From NCBI GenBank assembly GCA_029237775.1, contig JAQZBR010000011.1:1-54712 (forward strand): 54,712 bases of DNA, read 5' to 3'. The DNA is from Bacteroidota bacterium. GTDB taxonomy: Bacteria; Bacteroidota; Bacteroidia; 2-12-FULL-35-15. The notes beneath the pieces were generated by a model. That model did no database searches and was not told where the DNA came from. It saw only the letters and a program-made list of their open reading frames with translations. This document shows, one piece after another, positions 1-8,871 of the stretch. Each line of letters opens with the position of its first letter. The first letter of the stretch is position 1. Both the position numbers and the translations under genes were made by a program.

Positions 1-3000
1 TGGAACAGGACCATATACTTTTAACTGGTTACCTTCGGGACCAACAACAGAAGACAGAACAGGTCTTGTTGCAGGAACATACAGTGTACAGGTTACTGAC
101 GTGAACGGTTGTACAGGAACAGTGAATTCTACTGTTACTCAACCACCTGCTATTTCCGTTACCGCCTCTTCTCAAACAAATATTTCCTGTTTTGGTGGAT
201 CAACTGGTGCAGCTGCAATAAATGCTGCTACTGGTGGGGCCGGAGGATTTACTTATAACTGGACACCTGGTACTCCAACTGGTGACGGAACAACATCTGT
301 TACCGGATTAAATGCCGGCAGCTGGACTGTTACTGCTACCGATGCTAACGGATGTACAGCGACTCAAACATTTACTGTTACTCAACCACCCGCTATTTCT
401 GTCACCGCTGCTTCTCAAACAAATATTTCCTGTTTTGGTGGATCAAATGGTGCTGCTGCAATAAATCCTGCAACTGGTGGAGCCGGAGCATTTACTTATA
501 ACTGGACACCGGGTAATCCAACTGGTGACGGAACAACTGCTGTTTCCGGATTAAATGCCGGCAACTGGACTGTTACCGCTACCGATGCTAACGGATGTAC
601 AGCGACTCAAATGTTTAACATCACTCAGAACTCAACGATTACAGCTACAACTTCACAAACAAACGTTTCTTGTAACGGAGGAGCGAACGGAACTGCATCT
701 GTGAATGCAACAGGTGGAGCCGGTGGATTCACATATTCATGGGCACCTTCGGGAGGAACTGCTGCAACTGCAACAGGTCTAATGGCTGGAAATTACACCG
801 TAACTGTTACAGATCTAAACGGTTGTACTAACACTCAAACATTCAATATTACTCAGCCTCCTGTTTTAACTGCAACATCTGGCGCTCCGGCAATTCTTTG
901 CAATGGTGGAACTACAATTGTAACTGTTGGCGCAACAGGTGGAACAGGTACTTATTCAGGAACAGGAACTTTCACAGTAACTGCTGGAACATACACTTAT
1001 CCTGTAAGCGATGCTAACGGATGTTCAACATCTACTACAATTGTAGTAACTGAGCCTGCAGCATTATCTGCTTCATCTTCTGCCACTACCATTCTTTGTA
1101 ATGGTGGATCGGCTGATATCACTGTAAGTGCAACTGGTGGAACAGGAGCTTACACAGGAACAGGAACATTCACTGTATCTGCAGGAACGTACACTTATAC
1201 TGTAAGCGATGCTAACAATTGCTCTACTACAACAAGTATTACTATTACTGAGCCTGCTGCGCTAGTTGCATCATCTTCCGCTACAACAATTCTTTGTAAC
1301 GGTGGCACCGCAGACATCACAGTAAATGCAACAGGTGGAACCGGATCTTACACAGGAACAGGAACATTCACCGTAACTGCAGGAACATACACTTATCCTG
1401 TAAGCGATGCTAACGGATGTTCAACATCTACTACAATTGTAGTAACTGAACCTGCTGCATTATCTGCATCATCTTCTGCCACTACCATTCTTTGTAACGG
1501 TGGATCGGCTGATATCACTGTAAGTGCTACAGGTGGAACTGGAGCTTACACAGGAACAGGAACATTCACTGTGTCTGCAGGAACATACACTTATACTGTA
1601 AGCGATGCTAACGGATGTTCAACATCAACTACAATTGTAGTAACTGAACCTGCTACATTATCTGCTTCATCTTCTGCCACGACCATTCTTTGTAACGGTG
1701 GATCGGCTGATATCACTGTAAGTGCAATAGGTGGAACAGGAGCTTACACAGGAACAGGAACATTCACCGTAACTGCAGGAACATACACTTATCCTGTTAG
1801 CGATGCTAACGGATGTTCAACATCTACTACAATTGTAGTAACTGAACCTGCTACATTATCTGCTTCATCTTCTGCCACGACCATTCTTTGTAACGGTGGA
1901 ACTGCTGACATTACAGTTGGTGCAATCGGAGGAACTGGCGCTTATACAGGAACAGGAACATTCACTGTGTCTGCGGGAACATATACTTATACTGTAAGCG
2001 ATGCTAACAATTGCTCAACAACTACAAGCATCACAGTAGCTGAACCGACTGCTTTAATGGCTATGTCTTCAGCTACTACAATTCTTTGTAATGGTGCAAC
2101 AGCAGATGTAACGGTAAGTGCGATGAATGGAACTGCGCCTTATTCAGGAATCGGAACATTTACAGTTAGTGCAGGTACTTACAACTACACTGTTACTGAT
2201 GATAATGGGTGTGCTTCAACAACAACTGTTATGGTGACAGAACCTTCAGCTATCACTGCATCCACAACTACCACTAACTCTAATTGCGGTGGTACAACAG
2301 GAACAGCTACAGTGTCAGCAACAGGTGGAACAGGCACGTTGACTTACCTTTGGTCAAGCAATGGTACTGCTGCAACTGAAACGGGACTTACTTCAGGAAC
2401 ATATACTGTTACAATAACTGATGCGAACAGCTGTTCTTCAACTGCGGTTGCCAACGTATCTGATACAGGTGCACCTACTGTTACTTCTACATCTGTAGAT
2501 GCAACATGTAACGGAACATCTGACGGATCAATTGACAACACGGTGACAGGCGGAACAGGAACTATAACTTACCTCTGGAGCAACAATGCTATAACTGAAG
2601 ATATCAGCGCGCTTAACGCAGGTGTTTACACTTATACAGCTACCGATGCGGCAGGTTGTCAGGCTACCGGATCAGTAACGATTTCTGAACCGAATGCAAT
2701 TGATGTAACAACTTCTGTTAACGTGTTAACTATTACTGCTAACAATTCAGGAACTGTTACTTATCAGTGGATGGATTGCAGCACAAATACTACAATAGCA
2801 AATGAAACGAATCAAAGCTTTACTGCTTTAGTTGACGGCAGCTATGCTGTGATCATTACTGATGGGGCATGTTCTGACACTTCAGCATGTGTTGCAATTG
2901 TTGGAAACGGGATCAACGCTGCTGCTAACAATAACCTGATCAGCATTTACCCTAACCCTAACAGCGGAGTGTTTACAATCAAAGCGAGCTTCAAGGGAAC

Positions 3001-3163
3001 TTACAGAATTGTGAATGAATTAGGACAGAATGTGAGAACACTTGAATTGAATGCTGATAATAACTACAGCATGAGCATCGATGGTTTGAACAACGGAATT
3101 TACTTCATGACAGGAATTAGCAATCAAAAGGTGATCAACCAGAAGATAGTGGTTACACAATAA
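1..3163 (+). CDS. SprB-repeat adhesin with T9SS type A sorting domain (5' partial)
   Basis: The frame is open from base 2, so the gene starts left of the window; the GTG at 101 is only an internal codon. The product is a secreted, cell-surface protein built of SprB-type immunoglobulin-like repeats, each with a pair of cysteines (CNGG or CFGG early, NGC late) that probably form a disulfide. Two units of about 81 residues come first, then a 76-residue unit, then seven 66-residue units, then more diverged ones. The last 75 residues, from IYPNPNSGVF to QKIVVTQ, are a typical T9SS type A C-terminal sorting domain, which directs export through the outer membrane and cleavage or attachment at the surface. 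SprB of Flavobacterium is the gliding adhesin, but these repeats occur in many non-gliding Bacteroidota, so adhesion is a safer role than motility. A strong terminator follows directly. Confidence 0.93.
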   Translation, partial: GTGPYTFNWLPSGPTTEDRTGLVAGTYSVQVTDVNGCTGTVNSTVTQPPAISVTASSQTNISCFGGSTGAAAINAATGGAGGFTYNWTPGTPTGDGTTSVTGLNAGSWTVTATDANGCTATQTFTVTQPPAISVTAASQTNISCFGGSNGAAAINPATGGAGAFTYNWTPGNPTGDGTTAVSGLNAGNWTVTATDANGCTATQMFNITQNSTITATTSQTNVSCNGGANGTASVNATGGAGGFTYSWAPSGGTAATATGLMAGNYTVTVTDLNGCTNTQTFNITQPPVLTATSGAPAILCNGGTTIVTVGATGGTGTYSGTGTFTVTAGTYTYPVSDANGCSTSTTIVVTEPAALSASSSATTILCNGGSADITVSATGGTGAYTGTGTFTVSAGTYTYTVSDANNCSTTTSITITEPAALVASSSATTILCNGGTADITVNATGGTGSYTGTGTFTVTAGTYTYPVSDANGCSTSTTIVVTEPAALSASSSATTILCNGGSADITVSATGGTGAYTGTGTFTVSAGTYTYTVSDANGCSTSTTIVVTEPATLSASSSATTILCNGGSADITVSAIGGTGAYTGTGTFTVTAGTYTYPVSDANGCSTSTTIVVTEPATLSASSSATTILCNGGTADITVGAIGGTGAYTGTGTFTVSAGTYTYTVSDANNCSTTTSITVAEPTALMAMSSATTILCNGATADVTVSAMNGTAPYSGIGTFTVSAGTYNYTVTDDNGCASTTTVMVTEPSAITASTTTTNSNCGGTTGTATVSATGGTGTLTYLWSSNGTAATETGLTSGTYTVTITDANSCSSTAVANVSDTGAPTVTSTSVDATCNGTSDGSIDNTVTGGTGTITYLWSNNAITEDISALNAGVYTYTATDAAGCQATGSVTISEPNAIDVTTSVNVLTITANNSGTVTYQWMDCSTNTTIANETNQSFTALVDGSYAVIITDGACSDTSACVAIVGNGINAAANNNLISIYPNPNSGVFTIKASFKGTYRIVNELGQNVRTLELNADNNYSMSIDGLNNGIYFMTGISNQKVINQKIVVTQ
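889..2280 (+). repeat. 198-bp tandem repeat array inside the SprB-like gene
   Basis: Seven consecutive units of 66 codons run from the ATTCTTTGTAATGG block near 889 to about 2280. Several units are almost identical in DNA as well as in protein, for example the stretch coding DANGCSTSTTIVVTEP, which points to recent duplication or gene conversion. The unit keeps frame (198 = 3 x 66), so copy number can change without breaking the protein. The last unit is the most diverged. Confidence 0.9.
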
Positions 3164-3180
3164 TAATATAGTTATATTTT

Positions 3181-3216
3181 AAAGCCCTCCGGTTAATACC
3201 CGGAGGGCTTTTTATT
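3181..3216 (+). terminator. Rho-independent terminator of the SprB-like gene
   Basis: A perfect 12-bp stem (3181-3192 with 3200-3211, AAAGCCCTCCGG) and a 7-base loop are followed by a T run. It starts 17 bases after the stop codon. Confidence 0.95.
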
Positions 3217-3399
3217 TAAACATTACTGGAAAGCTATTGCAATGTATAGAACAACAGATTCATAAATAAAGCGATTCGTATCTTGCAGATGGCCACATTT
3301 AATGTAAAGACTTGCAACGAATTAACGCTGGCATGTTTTTTATAATGTTATAATTAAGATGATAATAACATTCATCATATTAACTAATAACTAGAAATC

Positions 3400-3705
3400 A
3401 TGGCAAAAGAAAATAAAACCGTTTTTGAAAGAATCGGTGAAGTTGTACAAGAGTTAGGAACCGGCTTGCTTAATGCAGGACCAACAAGAAGAGCAGTGCA
3501 TGCTGCAAAGAAGAGTGCTAAAAAAGTTGCGAAGAAAGCATCTAAGAAAACCGCAAAGAAAGCACCTAAAAAATCTGCTAAGGCCGCACCTAAGAAAGCA
3601 GCTAAAAAGACAGTAAAGAAAGCAGCTAAGAAGGCTCCTAAAAAAGTTGCGAAGAAGGCAGGGAAAAAGTCAGCGAAGAAAACAAATAAAAAAGGTAAAA
3701 GATAA
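3400..3705 (+). CDS. Histone H1-like lysine/alanine-rich DNA-binding protein
   Basis: This 101-residue, very basic protein has a short N-terminal region (about residues 1-37, with FERIGEVVQELGTGLL) that could form an amphipathic helix. The rest is a low-complexity tail of AAKK, APKK and TAKK repeats with almost no acidic residue. Such tails resemble the C-terminus of eukaryotic H1 and of bacterial H1-like proteins (Hc1, BpH1, AlgP), which bind and compact DNA without sequence preference. The N-terminus is not the usual short Bacteroidota H1 family, so only the tail supports the call. The gene is monocistronic, with its own terminator. The long antisense ORF opposite it is a composition artefact. 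Confidence 0.8.
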   Translation: MAKENKTVFERIGEVVQELGTGLLNAGPTRRAVHAAKKSAKKVAKKASKKTAKKAPKKSAKAAPKKAAKKTVKKAAKKAPKKVAKKAGKKSAKKTNKKGKR

Positions 3706-3714
3706 ATTGAAGAA

Positions 3715-3753
3715 TGAAAAGCGTAACAATCAGATGTTACGCTTTTCATTTTT
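3715..3753 (+). terminator. Rho-independent terminator of the H1-like gene
   Basis: A 14-bp perfect stem (3715-3728 with 3735-3748, TGAAAAGCGTAACA) with loop ATCAGA is followed by TTTTT. It lies just before the 3' end of the convergent DUF72 gene. Confidence 0.93.
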
Positions 3754-3759
3754 ATTGAG

Positions 3760-4518
3760 CTATTTGTCCTCAACGAATTTTTTTAACGACTGGGCGTTAT
3801 TAAAGGCGTCTCCCATTGTATTGTTAAAATAAGCGTAAACATCTTTTCCTTCTTCCATCCACTCCTTCACATAGCTTGCATATTCAGCAAGAAAGGACTC
3901 GGAATAACTCTCTCTGTAATTACCGGTCGGGCCGTGAAACCTCAGGTACACTGAGCCGGAACTGTGATCAATCATTGGAGTTGCAGATTTTGAAATATCC
4001 TGCACTACAATTGCAGCTCTCAACTTGTCCAGCAATTTATATACTTTTTTATCGTACCAGGATTTGTTTCGGAACTCAACAGCGATATTCCATTTTTGAA
4101 TCGCGTTATATTTTTGAATACAATCGAGTAATCGTTGCAGCTGCATTAAGTTTTCACTGCCGTTGCTTGGTGGTAACTGAATAAGGATACATCCTTTTTT
4201 ATTTCCTGTATTAGATGCGATCTCAAAAAACCGCTCTACATCTGAGCTACTGAACTCTAATCCTTTTTTATGGGTGATCTCCTTCCAGAGCTTCAATGTA
4301 AATTTAAATCCTTCAGGCACCTGATCAATCCATTTTGCGAGAGTGGACTTCAGGGGAAGCTTATAAAAAGTGCTGTTTATCTCGATACTATAAAAAAAAG
4401 AAGCATAGTAAACGAGCCGGCTGGAATTCTGATACTCTTCGGGAAATTTATATTTCGGCATCGGCAGCTGCAAGCCGCTTATACCACAATAAAAATTTCC
4501 TTGCTTTTGTTTTTTCAT
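3760..4518 (-). CDS. DUF72 (YecE-like) family protein
   Basis: This 252-residue protein matches the DUF72/YecE family in length and motifs: an N-terminal YCGISG strand, FYSIEINSTFYKLP, a middle region with FTLKLWKEITH, then AVEFRNKSWY and VYLRFHGPTGNY, ending with YAYFNNTMGDAFNNA. The family has a TIM-barrel-like fold and its biochemical function is not established. The start ATG gives a complete N-terminus. The gene stands alone, convergent with the H1-like gene, and the hairpin upstream of it belongs to the next gene. Confidence 0.9.
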   Translation of the reverse strand: MKKQKQGNFYCGISGLQLPMPKYKFPEEYQNSSRLVYYASFFYSIEINSTFYKLPLKSTLAKWIDQVPEGFKFTLKLWKEITHKKGLEFSSSDVERFFEIASNTGNKKGCILIQLPPSNGSENLMQLQRLLDCIQKYNAIQKWNIAVEFRNKSWYDKKVYKLLDKLRAAIVVQDISKSATPMIDHSSGSVYLRFHGPTGNYRESYSESFLAEYASYVKEWMEEGKDVYAYFNNTMGDAFNNAQSLKKFVEDK

Positions 4519-4563
4519 AACCTTTCAGCTCTAATTATAATGGTTAAAAAACAGGCCAGTATC

Positions 4564-4594
4564 AAAAAACCCCGTTGATCTATGATCAACGGGG
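4564..4594 (-). terminator. Terminator of the PhnA-like gene
   Basis: An 11-bp perfect stem (CCCCGTTGATC at 4570-4580 with 4584-4594) closes a 3-base loop. Read on the minus strand it is followed by TTTTTT (A run at 4564-4569). Confidence 0.92.
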
Positions 4595-4619
4595 CTTTGT
4601 TTTATTCTAAATTACTATC

Positions 4620-5180
4620 CTATAATGACTTTTTCACATACTTAGTCAGTATCACAATCACCTGATCATTGATCTTCCCTTCTATCTGTCCCGCATTATC
4701 ATGCACTAATTTGATCTTTTTAACGACAGTACCTTTTGAAGCAGAAAAGCTTGTTCCTTTTACATTCAACTGCTGGGTGAGAACAACGGTATCTCCATTT
4801 TCAAGCTTATTTCCAAAAGCATCAGTATGAACATCCGGGACTTCATGTGCACTCATCCCCCATTGAATTACATTTTCGTCATAATCGACTGAGCTGATCA
4901 GATTGGAAGCCCAATCCTCCTCTTTAAAATTATGAAGAATCCTGTAACTCAAAGCCTGAACTGCTGGTTCTGGGCTCCAGATACTGCCCTCAAGACAACG
5001 CCAGTGATGTGCTGCTTCTTTACTGTCGATCAACGACAAGCAAGTATCACAAAGTGCAACCTGATTATCGATCGAATCATCATTTTTTGGACTTACCGTG
5101 TATTCATGTGTTGCTGGTTCCGCATTGCACAATTCACACGATCCGGAATTTCGTTCACTTAGTTTTTCACTGATTGACAT
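4620..5180 (-). CDS. PhnA-like (YjdM-type) zinc-ribbon protein
   Basis: This is a 186-residue protein. The N-terminal part carries two CxxC pairs (Cys15/Cys18 and Cys44/Cys47), as expected of a zinc ribbon. The C-terminal part (about residues 112-186: DAFGNKLENGDTVVLTQQ to the end) matches the PhnA/YjdM domain. Despite the historical name, the family is not a proven phosphonate enzyme and its role is unclear. The stop codon is followed by a clear terminator and no operon partner is visible. Confidence 0.88.
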   Translation of the reverse strand: MSISEKLSERNSGSCELCNAEPATHEYTVSPKNDDSIDNQVALCDTCLSLIDSKEAAHHWRCLEGSIWSPEPAVQALSYRILHNFKEEDWASNLISSVDYDENVIQWGMSAHEVPDVHTDAFGNKLENGDTVVLTQQLNVKGTSFSASKGTVVKKIKLVHDNAGQIEGKINDQVIVILTKYVKKSL

Positions 5181-5249
5181 AATAAAATTTAAGTTGAGAT
5201 GCTAAAAGTAGGATTATAATCCGGATAATCTGAGCCAAAGACTCTGCGA

Positions 5250-5684
5250 TTAATATTCCCAGGCATTCTTCAAGGTTTCAATATCGAGTTTGTTCATCTT
5301 CAGAACTTCAGCCATTACCCGCTTGGCTCTTTCTCCGTCACTCATAAGTTCAGCTAATATTGCAGGCACTATCTGCCATGACATCCCGAACTTATCCTTT
5401 AACCACCCGCAGCGACTTTCTTCTCCCCCATCCGCGGTAAGGCTATTCCAATAATGATCGATCTCCGCCTGATCTTTGCAATTAACCACAAAGGAAACTG
5501 CTTCATTAAATTTAAACATCGGGCCTCCATTCAGTCCCATGAATTTTTTACCATTGATCTCGAAGATCACCACCATTGGATTTGAAGAGATGATCTTCGA
5601 GTTCTCAAAAATAGAACAATAATACTCCGCTGCTTCCTTTGCTTTTCCATCATACCATAAACATGGATATATTTCTTCTGTCAT
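5250..5684 (-). CDS. VOC family protein (PhnB / glyoxalase-like fold)
   Basis: This 144-residue protein has the PhnB-like vicinal-oxygen-chelate pattern: IYPCLWYDGKAKEAAEYYCSIF at the N-terminus, MVVIFEINGKKFMGLNGGP, EAVSFVVNC, and the closing region with CGWLKDKFGMSWQIVP. The substrate is unknown. The family often lacks the full metal site and should not be assigned an enzyme activity from sequence. It lies 37 bases downstream of an SRPBCC gene on the same strand; such VOC/AHSA1 pairs are common in Bacteroidota and suggest co-expression. Confidence 0.88.
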   Translation of the reverse strand: MTEEIYPCLWYDGKAKEAAEYYCSIFENSKIISSNPMVVIFEINGKKFMGLNGGPMFKFNEAVSFVVNCKDQAEIDHYWNSLTADGGEESRCGWLKDKFGMSWQIVPAILAELMSDGERAKRVMAEVLKMNKLDIETLKNAWEY

Positions 5685-5721
5685 TTTTTTCTTAGAATAA
5701 AGTTCTGTTTTTATTAATTAA

Positions 5722-6141
5722 CTATTTCAAGCCTTCTGTATAGCTTTTAAAATTATCCATGATGGCCTGCCAGCCACCTTTTTGCATTTCCACAGGATTC
5801 TGTGTTTCTGCATCAAAGCTAGTGGTGATATCCGTTTTACCTTCGTTATTTTTAAATGTGGTAACTACTTTTCTGCCATCCGGCATATGGTATTCGATAT
5901 AGTCATGATCACGAACTTCATCGTACACACCCTCGAAATCAAATCCCATGCTTCCATCTTTTGCTTCCATCCGGGAAGAAAATTTCCCTCCGGTTCTTAA
6001 ATCATTCGTTGCCCTCGGTGTATGCCAATCAGGAGAGGCGCTATTCCATTTTGTTATATGCTCAGGGTTTCCCCAGGCATTCCATACTTTTTCCACAGGA
6101 GCATTTACTGATGTCTGAACTGTGATCACTGTTTTTTCCAT
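5722..6141 (-). CDS. SRPBCC / AHSA1 (START-like) domain protein
   Basis: The chosen start gives a 139-residue protein beginning MEKTVITVQTSVNAPVEKVW, the usual first strand of the SRPBCC fold. An open extension to 6246 adds 35 residues with no family character and was rejected. Motifs include the aromatic-rich WNSASPDWHTP loop, the GGKFSSRMEAKDGS strand and a C-terminal helix starting GGWQAIMDNFK. The family binds hydrophobic ligands or acts as an Hsp90 co-chaperone; the ligand here is unknown. It is followed at once by the VOC gene and is divergent from the DUF2911 gene. Confidence 0.87.
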   Translation of the reverse strand: MEKTVITVQTSVNAPVEKVWNAWGNPEHITKWNSASPDWHTPRATNDLRTGGKFSSRMEAKDGSMGFDFEGVYDEVRDHDYIEYHMPDGRKVVTTFKNNEGKTDITTSFDAETQNPVEMQKGGWQAIMDNFKSYTEGLK

Positions 6142-6225
6142 TGCTTTAAGTTTATATGAATAATTAAAAATAATGAATTTTATTTCTGCTACACAAAAAC
6201 ATATTCCGTCTGTAAAATGAGGGCC

Positions 6226-6253
6226 TGTTTTCAAAAGGATAATCATATCTTTG
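6226..6253 (+). promoter_or_regulatory. Candidate Bacteroidota promoter for the DUF2911 gene
   Basis: TATCTTTG at 6246-6253 matches the Bacteroidota -7 element TAnnTTTG exactly. A TGTTTT at 6226 lies at the right distance for the -33 element but lacks a perfect TTG. The start ATG at 6283 would follow after an untranslated leader of roughly 24 bases. Confidence 0.5.
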
Positions 6254-6282
6254 CGGATAATTAACCAATCAAAAATAAATAT

Positions 6283-7128
6283 ATGTTACAAAAAATAAAA
6301 TCATTATCGCTTTTACTGTTAGTTACAGTATCTACTTCAATTACCGCACAGTTGAAAGTTCCGGCTCCGAGCCCGTTACAAACCGTTACACAGGCTTTCG
6401 GATTATCAGAGATAAAAATTGAATACTCCCGCCCAAGCGCAAAAGGGCGTGTAATTTTTGGTGATGTTGTCCCTTTCGGGAAAGTATGGCGTACAGGTGC
6501 TAACAGCGCGACAAAAATCACTTTCGGTGATGACGTTAAGATCGAAGGAAATGCTGTTGCTGCAGGAACTTACGCTCTTTATACCACGCCAAACAAAGAC
6601 AATTGGGAGATCATGCTCTACAAGGATTTAACATTAGGTGGAAATGTTGCTGATTACAAAAAAGAAAATGAGCTTGCCCGCTTTTCTGTAAAGCCAAAAG
6701 CTATGTCCGATAAAAAAGAAACCTTTACAATAGATATAGCTGACATGACTGCAAACTCAGCTAACATTGAGCTTGTCTGGGAGAACACACGTGTGGCTTT
6801 CAATGTAACTACTGATATCGATTCAAAGATCATGAAGAACATAGAAGCGAATGTGATCGGTGATAACCGTCCCTATTTCCAGGCTGCAACCTATTACTAC
6901 GAAAACAATAAAGATCTTGCTAAAGCTTTAGAATGGTCTGACAAAGCGATTGCAACCAATCCGAAAGCATATTGGATGCTATTGCTGAAAGCAAAGATCC
7001 AGGCGAAACAAGGTGATAAAAAAGGAGCTGTTACTACTGCAGAACAAGTTGTAAAACTTGCGACTGAAGGCAAAAATGACGATTACGTTACAATGGCAAA
7101 TAAACTGATCGCTGAGAATAAAAAATAA
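6283..7128 (+). CDS. DUF2911 domain protein with C-terminal TPR-like region
   Basis: This 281-residue exported protein begins with a signal peptide (positive MLQKIK, hydrophobic LSLLLLVTVSTS, then ITAQ). The DUF2911 domain fills about residues 24-190, with IEYSRPSAKGRVIFGD, GKVWRTGANSATKITF and AGTYALYTTP. The remaining 90 residues look like one or two TPR helix pairs (ALEWSDKAIATNPKAYWMLL). This layout is the usual one for the family, which occurs mainly in Bacteroidota and has no known function. It has its own promoter candidate and a shared terminator. Confidence 0.9.
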   Translation: MLQKIKSLSLLLLVTVSTSITAQLKVPAPSPLQTVTQAFGLSEIKIEYSRPSAKGRVIFGDVVPFGKVWRTGANSATKITFGDDVKIEGNAVAAGTYALYTTPNKDNWEIMLYKDLTLGGNVADYKKENELARFSVKPKAMSDKKETFTIDIADMTANSANIELVWENTRVAFNVTTDIDSKIMKNIEANVIGDNRPYFQAATYYYENNKDLAKALEWSDKAIATNPKAYWMLLLKAKIQAKQGDKKGAVTTAEQVVKLATEGKNDDYVTMANKLIAENKK

Positions 7129-7144
7129 GCCGATTTAACTTTTG

Positions 7145-7176
7145 AAAGATCCCGCCCAAAAGCGGGATCTTTTTTA
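7145..7176. terminator. Bidirectional terminator between DUF2911 gene and symporter
   Basis: An 11-bp perfect stem (AAAGATCCCGC at 7145-7155 with 7162-7172) has T-rich tails in both directions. It abuts the stop codon of the minus-strand symporter at 7174. Confidence 0.9.
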
Positions 7177-8871
7177 TTTTACAGCAGCTCGTCTGTTGTG
7201 AAAATATTGAATCACCATGGCGATCACCATCACAAGCACACATCCGATCACATTAAGCCATAAAAATGCGGTCAGGTTGGTGACCCAGGCGTATACGATG
7301 AATGCTTCAGCCACAAGTGCTGCATAAAAAACCGCGGTGCCACTTATTGATTTCATATAAAAAGCCACAAGAAAGATCCCGAGAATCGTACCGTAAAACA
7401 AGGAGCCGAGAATATTCACAGCTTCAATAAGGTTTCCAAGCTTGCTTGCGTACAGCGCAACAACAATGCAAAAAACTCCCCAGAGGACTGTACACCAACG
7501 GGAGGCCGCCAAATATCCGCTATCACTTTTTTCTTTCCGGAATAAACGTTTATAGAAATCTACCACCGTAGTTGAAGCCAGGGAATTAAGTCCGCTTGCC
7601 GTAGAACCCATCGCGGCAAGAAAAATAATAGCGATGAGCAGCCCGACAATACCAACCGGCAATTGCTCGGTGACAAAAATCAGGAAGATAAAATTAGTAT
7701 CATTTGTATCTGCCTTCTTATCATTTTTCTCCATCAATTTGGTTGCTTCCTTTCTGATGTCATTGCTTTTCAGATTTGCTGCCTGCACTTTTGTCCTGGC
7801 AATATCTATAGCTTGTTCATCCTCATTATGGATCGCATCTACCAGCTTCGTCACTTCCGCCTGCTTTTCTTGATGAGCCTCAGTGAATTTCTTTTCCAGA
7901 GAAAGGTAACTGTCTCTATACTCACTTTTCTTTACCTGATTCACTTCCACTTTATTAAAAAATAATGGAGGCTGATGAAATTGATAGAATGTAAACACAA
8001 GTACTCCTATCAGCAAGATAAAAAATTGCATAGGAATTTTTATGAGTCCGTTCATAACCAATCCCAGTCGACTCTGCGCAATCGATTTCCCTGTTAAATA
8101 ACGTCCAACCTGTGATTGATCTGTTCCGAAATAAGAAAGCTGTAAAAAGAATCCGCCAATTATTCCTGACCAGATATTGTATCGGTTATTCAAGTCGAAA
8201 CCGGTATCGATCGCGTTGAGGCGGTCCATCTTCCCTGCGATGTGCAAAGCATCTGTAAAACTCACATTATCCGGAAGCAGGTGCACCACCATGTAAGCGG
8301 CAAGAAAGAGTCCGGCAAAAATGATACTCATCTGCAGCATTTGAGTGTATGACACAGCTTTTGTTCCGCCATAAACGGTATAAGTGATCACTAGCAGACC
8401 ATTAGCAATTATGGTATATATAATATCAATATTTAAAATGGTGGAAAGGATAATCGCAGGAGCATAAATAGTTATCCCTGTCGACAGTCCTCTCTGAAGA
8501 AGAAATAAGGATGCAGTTAATGTTCGTGTCTTATTATCGAAACGTTTTTCAAGATATTCATAGGCGGTGTAAACATTCAGCTTGTGAAAGATTGGAATGA
8601 ATGTGATACAAAGCACAACCATCGCTAAAGGCAATCCGAAATAAAACTGGACAAAGCGCAAACCGTCACTATAGCCTTGTCCGGGTGCCGATAAAAAAGT
8701 AATAGCGCTGGCTTGCGTAGCCATTACAGATAAACCAACATGATACCAGGGCAATTGCCTGTCAGCAAGAAGATAGCCGTCAATATTCTTTGTTCCGCGG
8801 CTTTTCCAGACACCGTAAAGTACGATGAACGATAAGGTGACGATAAGAACAAGCCAATCGATCAAACTCAT
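7174..8871 (-). CDS. Sodium:solute symporter (SSS family)
   Basis: This 565-residue inner-membrane transporter has SSS hallmarks: LLADRQLPWYHVGLSVMATQ with SAPGQGYSDG in TM2-TM3, VYGGTKAVSYTQMLQ, FGTDQSQVGRYLTGKS and AAMGSTASGLNSLASTTVVDFYKR. About 14 hydrophobic segments are visible. Residues about 307-392 form an unusually long, highly charged, helical insertion between two membrane segments. The substrate cannot be read from sequence; the adjacent PIG-L deacetylase suggests a sugar-related or deacetylated compound, which is only inference. Its ATG overlaps the stop of the 39-residue microprotein as ATGA, so translation is probably coupled. Confidence 0.92.
   Translation of the reverse strand: MSLIDWLVLIVTLSFIVLYGVWKSRGTKNIDGYLLADRQLPWYHVGLSVMATQASAITFLSAPGQGYSDGLRFVQFYFGLPLAMVVLCITFIPIFHKLNVYTAYEYLEKRFDNKTRTLTASLFLLQRGLSTGITIYAPAIILSTILNIDIIYTIIANGLLVITYTVYGGTKAVSYTQMLQMSIIFAGLFLAAYMVVHLLPDNVSFTDALHIAGKMDRLNAIDTGFDLNNRYNIWSGIIGGFFLQLSYFGTDQSQVGRYLTGKSIAQSRLGLVMNGLIKIPMQFFILLIGVLVFTFYQFHQPPLFFNKVEVNQVKKSEYRDSYLSLEKKFTEAHQEKQAEVTKLVDAIHNEDEQAIDIARTKVQAANLKSNDIRKEATKLMEKNDKKADTNDTNFIFLIFVTEQLPVGIVGLLIAIIFLAAMGSTASGLNSLASTTVVDFYKRLFRKEKSDSGYLAASRWCTVLWGVFCIVVALYASKLGNLIEAVNILGSLFYGTILGIFLVAFYMKSISGTAVFYAALVAEAFIVYAWVTNLTAFLWLNVIGCVLVMVIAMVIQYFHNRRAAVK

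Noticed and set aside
3384-3773. Minus-strand frame of 129 codons rich in Phe and Ala opposite the H1-like gene
   Set aside because: It is the antisense of lysine codons; it runs through the terminator and has no plausible start.
6142-6246. Extended N-terminus of the SRPBCC protein
   Set aside because: The 35 extra residues have no family match and the family starts at the internal Met at 6141; the candidate promoter of the opposite gene also overlaps this part.
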